Source: Haematococcus lacustris (lineage: Eukaryota; Chlorophyta; Chlorophyceae; Chlamydomonadales; Haematococcaceae). Taken from it: a DNA stretch of 64,000 nt. This document shows positions 1 to 9,148 of the stretch, in pieces. A model generated the notes under the pieces. The model worked only from the letters and a program-made list of their open reading frames with translations. It was not told the origin of the DNA and made no database searches. The position numbers were made by a program, and so were the translations under genes. Position 1 is the stretch's first letter; every line of letters begins with the position of its first letter. The stretch covers positions 2,287,476-2,351,475 of the forward strand of contig JASKMD010000005.1 in assembly GCA_030144725.1 (NCBI GenBank), read 5' to 3'.

Positions 1-700
1 ACGACTGTGCTTGCGACCATGCCCTGAAGGCCGCAAGAAGACATCGCATCACCAGACATTGTACATGGTGCGCGGTTTCCCTAATGACGTACAATACCAC
101 ACAACAATGCAGGGCCCACCTCGTTCGGGCTCTTGGCAGCAGGCCAATGTAAGCTTGTTCAGGAGCCGCGTAAACTTGGAGAATCCTTTATGAACGCCCA
201 TACAAGCGCCCCACCTCACGCTGTAATGTCTGGGTAGCTGCGAACGGTCGGCGATGAAGCCCTGCACTGAGCCCACGGAGTATCTTGCATGCGGGATTTC
301 ATGGTGGTTTCGCGGTGGACACCGTACAAACCCAGCTCGGTCATGGCGGTGGCCTTCGGCGAGGCCCATGATTCTCTTGTTACGCTGAGGTGCTGGTGGG
401 ACATAGGCGGGGAAGAGAAAGCAGGCATACAACCAGAGCCCTGGCAATCACTAAGCATTAAGGTTCCCAAATAGACATCTCTATGTCCATGTAGTAAATA
501 GTATAGACTAGAGATAGTAAATAGTGTAGTCTAGTCGACTATTTCGTCACCAAATCAACTCGTTTCAGTCGCAATGGGGCGTACATCAGCCTGCCAGACA
601 CGTCGTGCTAGTCTTAAGAGCAGTCAGTATCAGTTGCAATTCCGTTGACATGCCGGCCAAAGGATTGCCCGCGTCCGTAGTCGACGAACTCCGATGGCGG

Positions 701-758
701 CAGCTGCTGGCCCATCGGGCTAGCATCTACAGCTGCTGGCCCATCGGGCTAGCATCTA
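701..758. repeat. Perfect 29-bp tandem duplication
   Basis: Two identical 29-base units stand side by side, beginning CAGCTGCTGGCCCATC. It is a recent local duplication with no coding role seen. Confidence 0.9.
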
Positions 759-909
759 CAGCAAGCGCTTCTCACTTAAGGTCTATGAGTTTCAAGGACA
801 AAGCGTTTGCAAAGCCGTTTGCGGCGATTGTGACCAGTCCTACAGCTGCGTGAACATGACTACCACAAATGAACACAAGTGCAGGCCAAAGCGACAGCGT
901 GTTGACACG

Positions 910-910
<1 letters not shown>

Positions 911-964
<54 letters not shown>
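911..964. repeat. (CAG)18 microsatellite
   Basis: Eighteen uninterrupted CAG triplets. Depending on frame it would encode Gln, Ala or Ser, but no convincing exon surrounds it. It lies about 100 bases outside the 1069-3077 transposon. Confidence 0.95.
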
Positions 965-965
<1 letters not shown>

Positions 966-1068
966 GCTGCCTTTCCAGCGAATCGCGAAGTGCTGGAATG
1001 GTACGGAGCAAATCTGTGTTGTGGAGCAAATCTGGCAGAGATTCCAGATGTTCTTCATAGGTGCAGAG

Positions 1069-3077
1069 TCAGGCGCCCCCAACATGGGGTTGGTGATATG
1101 CATGCGATTACTTCCTCAATACTGCACCGTTCTCGATAGCGTTTATCACATTGGCATCGGAGGTTTAGTCCGCGTTATCTGACCATCAGCGCTAGCCATT
1201 GGAGTCTTTGCTCGCGTACTGCCACATGTGCCCGCGAACAAATCACATCGGCGAGACGGGTCTCCTTGGCACGGTGAGCCACATCGCTGTGACCCCATCT
1301 ACCTAGCGTAGTAAGCTGGTTGTGCACAAATGGAATGTCCGGCCGACACCCAACGCGATGCCTGCCGGGCGTGCAGGGCACCTGGACGGGGCAACTAAAA
1401 CATCTGGTTGTATTCGCTTCCGCCGAATACATCATTTCGGTCGGCGCACACTAAGGTATCACCGGCTTACACCCCCCCCTCCTCCACTGTGTCCACCACT
1501 GTGTTGCACCCGTTGCACCTATAGGGAAATCGATACAAAGACCTTGTTCTTGACCCATTGGCCCATCTATTGAAACAAATTGCACATCAAACAGCCCAGG
1601 CCTCAATCAGTTTAACACTTTCAAAGTTACATCATGTTCACCAGGCAGGTTCAAGGCCACGGCATGCAACGACCCAGCATGCCCGCCCCCCCTCCACCCA
1701 TCATTGCAGGAGCCCACCTCATCAAGCCTGCCCACCCCCTCCCAGCCCACCCCTCCCAGCCCAACCCCGCCCAGTCCACCCCCTCCCAGCCCAACCACTC
1801 CCAGCCCACCCCTCCAATCCCAACCCCTCCCAGCCTTCCCATCCGCTCCCTTGCTCGCTGCCTGCTCCCCTTCCCCTCCCCCGCCCCCTCCCAGCCCTAG
1901 GCACCACCATGAGGGGTAAGAGGCTTAGCAAGAAGAAGCGCCAACACCTGCAAGAGCTGAATGCCTCACCCAAGGCAGGATTTAAGTGTTGCCCCAATGG
2001 CTTAAAAGCTCAGAAGAAGAAGGCACAGGTGGAGGCCATGAAATTGCGGGCACAGGTTGAGCAGCTCCACCAGCAGCTCGGTGATGCGGTGGCAGATTAT
2101 CAGCTGCTGCAGGCAGACATGGAGCAGCTGCAGGCAGCACACCAAGAGGTGCAGGGTGAGAATGAGTCATTGGAGCAGCTGGCTGAGGAGCGCACCCATG
2201 CAATCCAGATGCTGCAGCAAGACAAGCGCCGGCTGTCCCTTGCGCTACGCAACGTCCGCCGCTGCCGTGTAAGCGGCCCCCGGCTCACCCGGCATCAGCG
2301 GCAGCTAATGAACATCCTGATGCGGCACCAGGTGTCACCAGAGGTGCTGCAGCGGTGTGCTGAGGGTGGCTATGGCATCCCGTCAGGCACTGCAGCCCAG
2401 CAGCCCTGCCCATCTCCTGACCCACCCGCGTTCACCACCAACTTCATTCCCACGCAAGTGGGGCGCTGTGGGAAGCCTGCAGCCAGGACAGCGGCATACC
2501 TCGCACAACACTACCTCAGCACAGCCAGGCTGGTGCTGCAGACACAGGTCAGCCACCGCAAGCTGGAGGAGTACTACACACAGCACTGCAAACGGCAGCT
2601 GGACATGCCACACCTCATGGCTGCGCTTGGGGGGTCAGACCCGCAGTCGTGCAAGGAGGTAGCCGCCAAGGTGGTGAAGTGTGTCGCCCTGCTCATGAAT
2701 GACGGGCAGACTGACCTGGGCGTGTGGGACCCCCACTCCACGTGGCACCAGTTCTCACAGGACATCCAGGCCATGGCTGAGGGCAGCCCATGCAGCACCA
2801 GGTTGCGCCTCCACCTCGAGGTGTACTTTCTGGCATGTCCCACCTCCTGGGCAGAGCACCACTGTAAGGCTGCTTGCTGTGTAGGGGGGGTTGTGGTGAA
2901 TGTGGGGGACCATGCAAGCCAGCAGCGGGTGGCAGCAGCAGCAGCGGCAGCAGGGTGCAGCCAAGTTTGCCGCCAGGTGCCAGGTGTGCCGCCTCCACAA
3001 CCCCCCCTGCCCCCACAGCCGGCGGTATTCAGAGAGTAGAGCCATTTTTGAATTTTTTGAATGTTGGGGGCGCCTGA
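1069..3077 (+). mobile_element. DNA transposon with inverted ends and 7-bp target duplication
   Basis: The left end starts TCAGGCGCCCCCAACAT at 1069, and the right end carries the same 17 bases inverted, finishing at 3077. Outside both ends stands TGCAGAG (1062-1068 and 3078-3084), a perfect 7-base direct repeat read as the target-site duplication. Beyond the first 17 bases similarity is patchy, but a CTCTGAATACCGC-like block recurs near both ends. The 2.0-kb element encloses one long ORF encoding a basic, coiled-coil protein. The superfamily is not assigned: 7-8 bp duplications fit hAT, P or KDZ-type elements, and no DDE catalytic domain was recognised. Confidence 0.65.
1909..3039 (+). CDS. 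Coiled-coil protein carried by DNA transposon
   Basis: The open frame extends upstream to 1558, but that part is a Pro/Ser-rich low-complexity run. ATG 1909, in an ACCACCATG context, starts a better-composed protein of about 376 residues. Its N-terminus is very basic (RGKRLSKKKRQHLQ), possibly a nuclear signal. Residues about 45-125 form a strong heptad coiled coil rich in Gln, Glu and Leu. An Ala/Cys-rich middle with several Cys and His follows, then a Pro-rich tail. No family is recognised. It lies wholly within a transposon with inverted ends, so I infer an element-encoded accessory or DNA-binding protein. Splicing near the 3' end is possible: around 2940-3060 another frame reads a Cys-x2-Cys segment (RCQVC) that could be an alternative C-terminus. 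Confidence 0.55.
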   Translation: MRGKRLSKKKRQHLQELNASPKAGFKCCPNGLKAQKKKAQVEAMKLRAQVEQLHQQLGDAVADYQLLQADMEQLQAAHQEVQGENESLEQLAEERTHAIQMLQQDKRRLSLALRNVRRCRVSGPRLTRHQRQLMNILMRHQVSPEVLQRCAEGGYGIPSGTAAQQPCPSPDPPAFTTNFIPTQVGRCGKPAARTAAYLAQHYLSTARLVLQTQVSHRKLEEYYTQHCKRQLDMPHLMAALGGSDPQSCKEVAAKVVKCVALLMNDGQTDLGVWDPHSTWHQFSQDIQAMAEGSPCSTRLRLHLEVYFLACPTSWAEHHCKAACCVGGVVVNVGDHASQQRVAAAAAAAGCSQVCRQVPGVPPPQPPLPPQPAVFRE

Positions 3078-3248
3078 TGCAGAGATCCCCTTCCCCTTCA
3101 ACAGACTGCTATGGGTGCAACGGTGGAGCAGACGCGGAGCTGCTTGCCCTGATGGGCGAGTAAAACGACCACCATCTCCGAGGCCGCAAACCCCCTATTT
3201 CAGATGTCCATGTCAAGATGTCAATGCCCGTGTCTATGACTCATGACT

Positions 3249-3332
3249 AATGTGACAAACGCTATTGAAAACGATGCGGTATTCAGAGAGTAGTTGCATG
3301 AACATTACTAACCCCATGTTGGGGCGGCCTGA
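3249..3332 (-). repeat. Second inverted copy of the transposon end
   Basis: Read on the minus strand, 3332 down to 3249 aligns over about 85 bases with 1069-1153, from the terminal TCAGGC..CCCCAACATGGGGTT to the ATAGCGTTT.TCACATT block. It matches the left end better than the right end at 3077 does, but has no matching target duplication. It is probably the terminus of an older, related insertion. Confidence 0.7.
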
Positions 3333-3717
3333 CTATGACTCTATATGCATGTGAATGTTATGATGAATTTTTTTTGCATGGAGCGACTAGACTATCTCTA
3401 TTCTAGTCAAAAATAGTACTATTTCGACTAGTACTATATCTAGTCTATTTATAGTCTATTTTACGAACCTTACTAAGCATAGCCCCCTACGAAACATGGA
3501 ACAAGGTGTTGCCTGTGGGTAATCCTCCACGGCTCTCCTTGTGAACTAGTACGTGCGTACAGGGGCTACCTGGCAGTGTGACGACTGAGCTTCGCCCAGG
3601 AGCTGACCAGGACCTGGGAGCTGAGGATGGCTGGGGTGGAGCATGGCTTCGAGGTTGGGAGGAGGTTGACCTTATACCGATGATGCCGGCTGTTCTAGGT
3701 TATCACACAACCGTATA
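3333..3717. other. AT-rich flank without gene
   Basis: No coding potential seen. The stretch at 3385-3460 is built of CTAGTC/ATAGTACTA words that echo 490-555 in inverted orientation. The rest is ordinary. Confidence 0.5.
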
Positions 3718-4146
3718 CCCACGTCACGTGATGGGTAATACAAGATACGTGTATCGATACCGATACGTATTTTTTGTATAATACAAGAATACACGTATCG
3801 TACTAAAAAATACAAATGCCGGCCGGCAAGTTGCGTGGATGCCTTAGAAGCAGCTGCTGGGTGCTGCCGCAACTAGAGTCCGCGCTAAAGCAATGCCGCG
3901 CGGGGCTAAAGCCATCGGCCTGCTCCCGGAGCAGCCGGTCGCATGTGCCGGTGTTACATGCAAGAACATCAGAGTTGGGAGGCCCTGACTTTCCGACGTC
4001 GCCGTCCTGCCCAGACATCAAGTACAGGCTGCGGGACTGGCTGCGCTGCTCCTGGCTGCTCCTTTCCCGCGTGACATGTTGCCTCTGTATCGCTGTATTG
4101 TATCTAGGGCGCGGCTCCCCCCGCCTAATATTAGGTATTAGATTAT

Positions 4147-4210
4147 ATTAGATCTAATCCGGCCGGTATAGATCTAATTAGATCTAATACCGGCCGGATT
4201 AGATCTAATA
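4147..4210. repeat. Palindrome of ATTAGATCTAAT and CCGGCCGG units
   Basis: ATTAGATCTAAT, CCGGCCGG, a central TAGATCTAATTAGATCTA core, CCGGCCGG and ATTAGATCTAAT follow each other in a near-perfect 60-base hairpin. It lies inside the foldback element. Confidence 0.85.
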
Positions 4211-4361
4211 TGCGTATTAGATGACGATGTTTGATCCTGGGCGCTGTGAGTGCAGCCGTATTTGTATCGATACAAAAAATCGATTTGAAATCGAAAAGTA
4301 TTTGTATCGATACAATTTGTATCGATACAAAAAATACACGTTTTTTCTTGTATTTTCTTGT

Positions 4362-4803
4362 GGACCTTTTTCTGAAACAACGCCAAATTCAAAGATTATT
4401 TGAACGTTCTTATGAAGTTTGCCGGGATTGGGCAGCAGCTCAGCGACCGCCAACAGCACTACGTGCCTCGTTGAAGTGCGCTTCAGGTTCGGGGCCACCA
4501 AGGAGGCGTTGAGGCGCAGTAGCTTGCGCACACACTTTTTTAAGTTACTCGATTTATCTACGAGCAAGGGTCCTTCGGTGCCCACGTGCGGGGGTCCTCG
4601 TAGATAATCAAAGTAATTACAAGTAACTCAAAAAAGTGTGTGCGCAAGCTACTGCGCCTCAACGCCTCCTTGGTGGCCCCGAATCTGAAGCGCACTTCGA
4701 CGTAGCACGTAGTGCAGTTGGCGGTCGCTAAACTGCTGCCCAACCCCATTTCATAAGAAGGTTCAAATAATCTTTGAATTTAACGTGTTTTCAGAAAAAG
4801 GTC
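4362..4803. repeat. Large inverted repeat, about 200-bp arms
   Basis: Arm 4362-4564 is matched in reverse complement by 4598-4803 with scattered mismatches, around a 33-base loop containing CACGTG. The arms include CTACGAG/CTCGTAG at the loop and GGACCTTTTTCTGAAA at the outer edge. It is the central fold of the hAT-like element. Confidence 0.85.
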
Positions 4804-4908
4804 CTGTATTTCCTGTATCGATACACGTATTACCCATCACTGCCCACGTGTCACGGGAAACCCAAGTTGCTTGCAAAGGCCACCGCCCGTCTTAATGCGC
4901 ATCGCGTG

Positions 4909-7900
4909 ATGGCTAAGGGCCCGAGAAAGAAACAGAAAGGTGCGTGTCCCCAGCCGACTGTGAGCTCCGCTCCCGACCCGTCGTGTGATAACCCGTCGCT
5001 CCTGTTGCTACCATCACAGCGTCTCGTTCCCCTCAAAGCAAGCAACGACAAGAGCGTCGGGATGGCTGGACCACGCGCAGACGTCCGGTGGCGCCCCCGC
5101 CTTATGTGTCCCCGCACTCTTTGTGTTGACCCCGCCTTTTGTCTTGGCCTGTCAAAATGGCAACTTTGCTTTGCTGCAGGTCATCAAGGTCCCCGAGGGC
5201 GCTGTGCTGCGCGGCTGCAAGAAGACCAGGCGCAAGCTGCGGGAGCACCTCCGGCTGCGGGCTGAAATCCACTCCCAGCTCCGCGTGATCGCGTCGTTGC
5301 TGGTGCTCAGAATCTTCCTAACGTGCCTGGTGGGCTACCCTACCCTGGGCTTCCCCAGCGCCCCTTAGCCTCCAGCCGTGCAGCCCCCCCAACACCCTGA
5401 TGCTCCCCCCCTACCCCCCCTACCCCCACGTGCCCCTGCCCAGCCTGCCCCTGCCCAGCCTGCCCCTGCCCAGCCTGCCAGCATGGAGTGTGACACTGAC
5501 TCTGACTCCGAGTCAGATTATGACTCTGAGCCAGAGCCACAGTCTGACTCGGAGTCAGAACCTGAGCCAGAACCTGAGCCAGTCACGCAGCCCCCCCTAA
5601 GGCGCTGCAGCGCCCGCCTGGCAGCCCTTGCACCTGCAGCACCCACTGGCCCTCCCTTGCCCCTTGACTGCGAGGACCCAGCGATGCTGAGGCAGCTGAA
5701 AGACTTCTGCATGTTCTTTGCCAACCCAAACTTCAAGACAGTCTACAACCAGCTGCAGCGGCGCCTTGTACGCAACCGCCACCCCATGCTCATGCCAGCC
5801 TTTGAGGACCCCAGCAACCAGGCGCTGCTGGCCAAGCTGCAAGAGCTGGGCAGCATCAACCTGGCGGGTGACGCCAACACCATCAACGCACACTCCATGC
5901 AGCTGGCGGTGGCCATGCAGCAGCATTACTCCAAACCAGGCAAGCGATGGTGGTGACTTGACCCTGGATTTGGACCTGGACCTGTACCTGTACCTGTACC
6001 TGTACCTGTACCTGTACCTGTACCTGTACCTGTACCTGTACCTGTACCTGTACCTGTACCTGTACCTGTACCTGTACCTGTACCTGTACCTGTACCTGTA
6101 CCTGTACCTGTACCTGTACCTGTACCTGTACCTGTACCTGTACCTGTACCTGTACCTGTACCTGTACCTGTACCTGTACCTGTACCTGTACCTGTACCTG
6201 TACCTGTACCTGTACCTGTACCTGTACCTGTACCTGTACCTGTACCTGTACCTGTACCTGTACCTGTACCTGACCTGACCTGACCTGACCTGACCTGACC
6301 TGACCTGACCTGACCTGACCTGACCTGACCTGACCTGACCTGACCTGACCTGACCTGACCTGACCTGTACCTGACCTTATACCTGCAGAGCGCTTTGTCA
6401 AGCTGTACGCCAAGGCAGCCAGGGCCAAGCTAGGCTGGAGTGGCGAGGAGGCGCAGCTGTTCATCAGGATGGCGTGCGGGTATGGCATTGACGCCAAGAG
6501 CTCGGAGCTGAAGGCCGCCACCCTGGACAAGGGGCATGTGGCGGACCTGATAGAGGAGGCCAACACGCACCGCCGCCTACTGGGCATGAAGAAGCAAGGC
6601 TCCCTGCAGGACACCCTGCCCCTGCCCTGCCGCATGCGCCATGCAGTGCATGTGTGCTGGTGGCTAGAGCGGTGGCAGCAGCCCCCCACCCTACCCGCAC
6701 CAGGGCAGCCAAAGCGCGGCAAGAGGCGTGGGGTTGGTCCCCGGGTTCTGACCTGTCCACCCCCCCTTTACCCTCACTCCCATGGCCAGGGTGGGGGTGC
6801 ACTTCATCAAGGTGGACACCAGGGTACTGCATGGGGTGTGCAAGCAGCTGGGCCTAACCAAGGAAACCCGGGCAGCATTCACCTCAGAGTCAGCACTGAG
6901 CAATCACTGGGTCAGGTGGCCCTCCTCCAGCCCCACCCCCAGCTGCCAGCAGCAGCAGCACCAGCAGCCGCCCAAGGGCAGCAGCAGCAGCGGCCCATAA
7001 ACTGGGACTCCCCCACATAGGCAGGGGCATAGCTGAGATGCGTGAGTTTGTGTTTGACCCAGACACCCAGATTGGGGTGGGCATCGACCTTGGCGTCACC
7101 CAGGCAGTCAGCGCAGCCTCTGGGGTGTGGGATCCGCAGTCAGGCCAGCTGATGGCAGACCAGCTGCGCCGGTGGAAGCTGACCAAGGGCCAGGTGAAGC
7201 ATGCCAACGGCCTGAACAATGCCCGCCGTGACACAGTGCGGTGGCTAGCACCCATCAAGCCCCACCTCCAGCACCTGGCAGCAGCAAGCTCAGCCGGCAC
7301 CTCCCTGGAGGCCAACCTGAAGCAGATCACCGTCACCCTGGCCACCTGGGATGCGGTGTGGGAGGTGTACCTGGACCCCAAGTGGTCACGGCAGCGGCTG
7401 AGGCTGTACAGAGCCCAAGACCGGGCGCTGGAGCAGTTCTTCAACAAGGTGAGGGTGGGTGGGTGGGTAGGTGTGTGGGAGGGAGGGTAAGGCACTGGGA
7501 TGATATGAAGGAGTACTTGATTGTGCCATGCCTAACCGTGTGCTACCATGTCAGCCACCATGTGTGTGCCTTGTGTGCATGGCTGCAGCTGGAGGAGGAG
7601 GTGGCGGAGTTGGCCATGAAGCGACATGGGCGTGCCAAGCAGCTGGTGGTGTTCTTTGGCGCTGCTACCATTGGCACTGGGGGTGGGTGGGGTGCTGATG
7701 CGGTGCTGCGTGCCTGCCGCAAGGTGGTGTGCAGGCCCAAGGGCGCAGGCCAGCGGCAGGGCAGGGTGGTGCTAGTGGATGAGCACCGCACCAGCCGGGT
7801 CAGCTCAGCAGTGAATGGCAAGCAGCCCTGTGAGGAGGAGCTGGACAAACTCAGTGCCACCAGGCCTGCAGGCTGGAAGCCACCAGCAGGGCAGGTGGAA

Positions 7901-8365
7901 CCCCGCCTGGTGCGCCCAGCCTGGAGCCAGGAGCGTGGCCAGCCAGTGCGGGGCCTGATGTGGTGCCCTGTAGTGGCCCCCCGCAAGCCCCCACGGGCCC
8001 CACGCAGCAGCCAGGCAGCCACACAGCCAGCAGCCTCGGAGCCAGGGCCCAGCACTCCCCCTCCAGCCAAGCGCACCAAGGCTGAGCCGGCAGCTGAGCC
8101 CACTAAGGGCAAAGGCAAAGGCAAGGCAGCCAAGGCCAAGCCAGCACCACAGCCAGGCAGGTGGCTGGACAGGGACTGCAATGCAGCGCTGAACATGCAG
8201 CGCATTGGGGAGAGCAGGTGGCGGCCGCTGGAGCTGTGCTACTGGCCAGACCAGGGAGCTCTGCCAGCCAAGGGCAAGGAATACCCCGGCCTGGGCTACA
8301 AGCGGCTGAGAGACAAGCCTCAAGAGGCCCAGCAGCAGCAGCAGCAGCCTGCTGTGGCACAGTAA
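4909..8365 (+). CDS. Fanzor (eukaryotic TnpB-like) RNA-guided nuclease, near complete
   Basis: Multi-exon gene. Tentative first exons are at 4909-4939 (basic MAKGPRKKQK) and 5182-5300. The Pro/Asp/Glu-rich exon ends at 5939. Exon 6389 onward (ERFVKLYAKAARAKLGW) joins in phase through a 449-base intron with a GC donor, and a stretch near 6782-6900 reads VGVHFIKVDTRVLHG. The nuclease core is in exons 7038-7448 and 7589-8365. RuvC-I is GVGIDLGVTQAV (Asp codon 7086). RuvC-III is WLDRDCNAALNM (Asp codons 8168 and 8174). In place of the canonical RuvC-II glutamate stands VVFFGAATIG; a Glu lies in LVDEHRTSR (codon 7781), the rearranged position known in Fanzors. Cysteines expected after TSR are Ser, so the zinc ribbon looks degraded. 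The C-terminus is Pro/Lys/Gln-rich. Family identity is secure; splicing between 6600 and 7038 and guide-RNA function are not. Confidence 0.8.
5981..6366. repeat. Hexamer-to-pentamer microsatellite filling a Fanzor intron
   Basis: About 48 copies of TGTACC (5981-6270) run without break into about 19 copies of TGACC (6271-6366). The array occupies nearly all of the 449-base intron 5940-6388. The pentamer is the hexamer minus one T. Confidence 0.95.
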
Positions 8366-9148
8366 TGTGTGCCCCCTTTGTTGAGCTGTCATCAGCTTAC
8401 AATTAGTGCATGCAGGTCATGCCAACTCTACATCATAGCCCTCGGGTCAGGCAATAGTGTAGGTGGTAGGCGGGCTCATGTGCCATGTGCACTGGGTTTA
8501 CTCCACACAGCCCAATAACACTGTTTGAGTCGGGTCAGTTAGTGGCTGCTAGTGGCTGCTAGTGGCTGCTAGTAGGTACTACTGATCCGGTTCAAATGGA
8601 GGCCCTAGTGAGGGACAAGGGGGCTGCAGCCCGCACACGCACACTGGCTCACTCCGCTGGCCCCCTTTGCTCCCCTCCCTCTCCCCCTCCCCCCACCTGC
8701 CAGGTGCCTGGCGGTGGTAATGGTGGTGGCAGTGAGGGGCATGCAGGGCGCAGAGGTGCTGGTGCTGGTGCAGAGGTGTAGGGGTCATATTGCGTTGATG
8801 GTGATAGGTCATACTGTCAAGCACGCGGCAGTATGTGATGCTGCTTGCATTAGTGCATGCGTGATCCCACCCATGCATTGGGGTTGCCTGAAGGAGGTAT
8901 GTAAGGTGGCCTCGATGTAAAAGATACGGTGACACGATGCTCGTGCAGTGCTCGAGTGTAAGGACACTTCCTTTGGAGTGCGGGGCTGGCACTTGAAGGC
9001 CAAATGACCTTCGTAAGCTGCAACCCACAGAGCACGTCGATCTTGACCATGATGTGGCAGTTCTTGCACTGTATTTGGGTAAAGCATCAATCTCTTTGCC
9101 ATGTCGCCATTACCCATTTCCTAGCGCCATGGCACACGTTTGTGGGCG
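8366..9148. other. Intergenic region downstream of Fanzor
   Basis: No protein gene recognised. It contains three to four copies of a 10-base unit GTGGCTGCTA at about 8540-8575. In Fanzor and TnpB loci the guide RNA is usually made from the region at or after the 3' end of the ORF, so about 8300-8560 is where one would sit; no structure was established. Confidence 0.4.

Larger units (their letters stand above)
1..1061. other. Non-coding flank, no gene recognised
   Basis: No open frame here resembles a known protein. The stretch holds a 29-bp tandem duplication, a CAG tract, and an AT-rich block at about 490-555 rich in CTAGTC/ATAGTA words. Related words recur in opposite orientation at about 3385-3460, so this may be the outer flank of a larger nested transposon. 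Confidence 0.5.
3726..4842. mobile_element. hAT-like foldback element
   Basis: The ends are inverted copies of GTGATGGGTAATAC followed by GTGTATCGATAC (left about 3728-3765, right about 4812-4840). The right terminus CAGTGATGGG resembles hAT ends (CAGNG). Flanking sequences CCCACGTC (3718-3725) and CCCACGTG (4843-4850) agree at 7 of 8 positions, the expected hAT duplication length. The inside encodes nothing recognisable and is made of nested palindromes, so it is non-autonomous. It inserted just upstream of the Fanzor gene. Confidence 0.7.

Noticed and set aside
2940..3065. PiggyBac-like C-terminal zinc finger in an alternative frame
   Set aside because: Only one Cys-x2-Cys pair is clear, no piggyBac catalytic domain or TTAA target is present.
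5883..6722. Long minus-strand ORF with Gln-Val repeats across the hexamer array
   Set aside because: It is the antisense reading of the TGTACC/TGACC microsatellite and of Fanzor exons; repeats of period 6 are open in several frames.
8809..9117. Minus-strand ankyrin-like words (RALWVAAYEGHL)
   Set aside because: One isolated motif without neighbouring repeats, splice sites or continuation.
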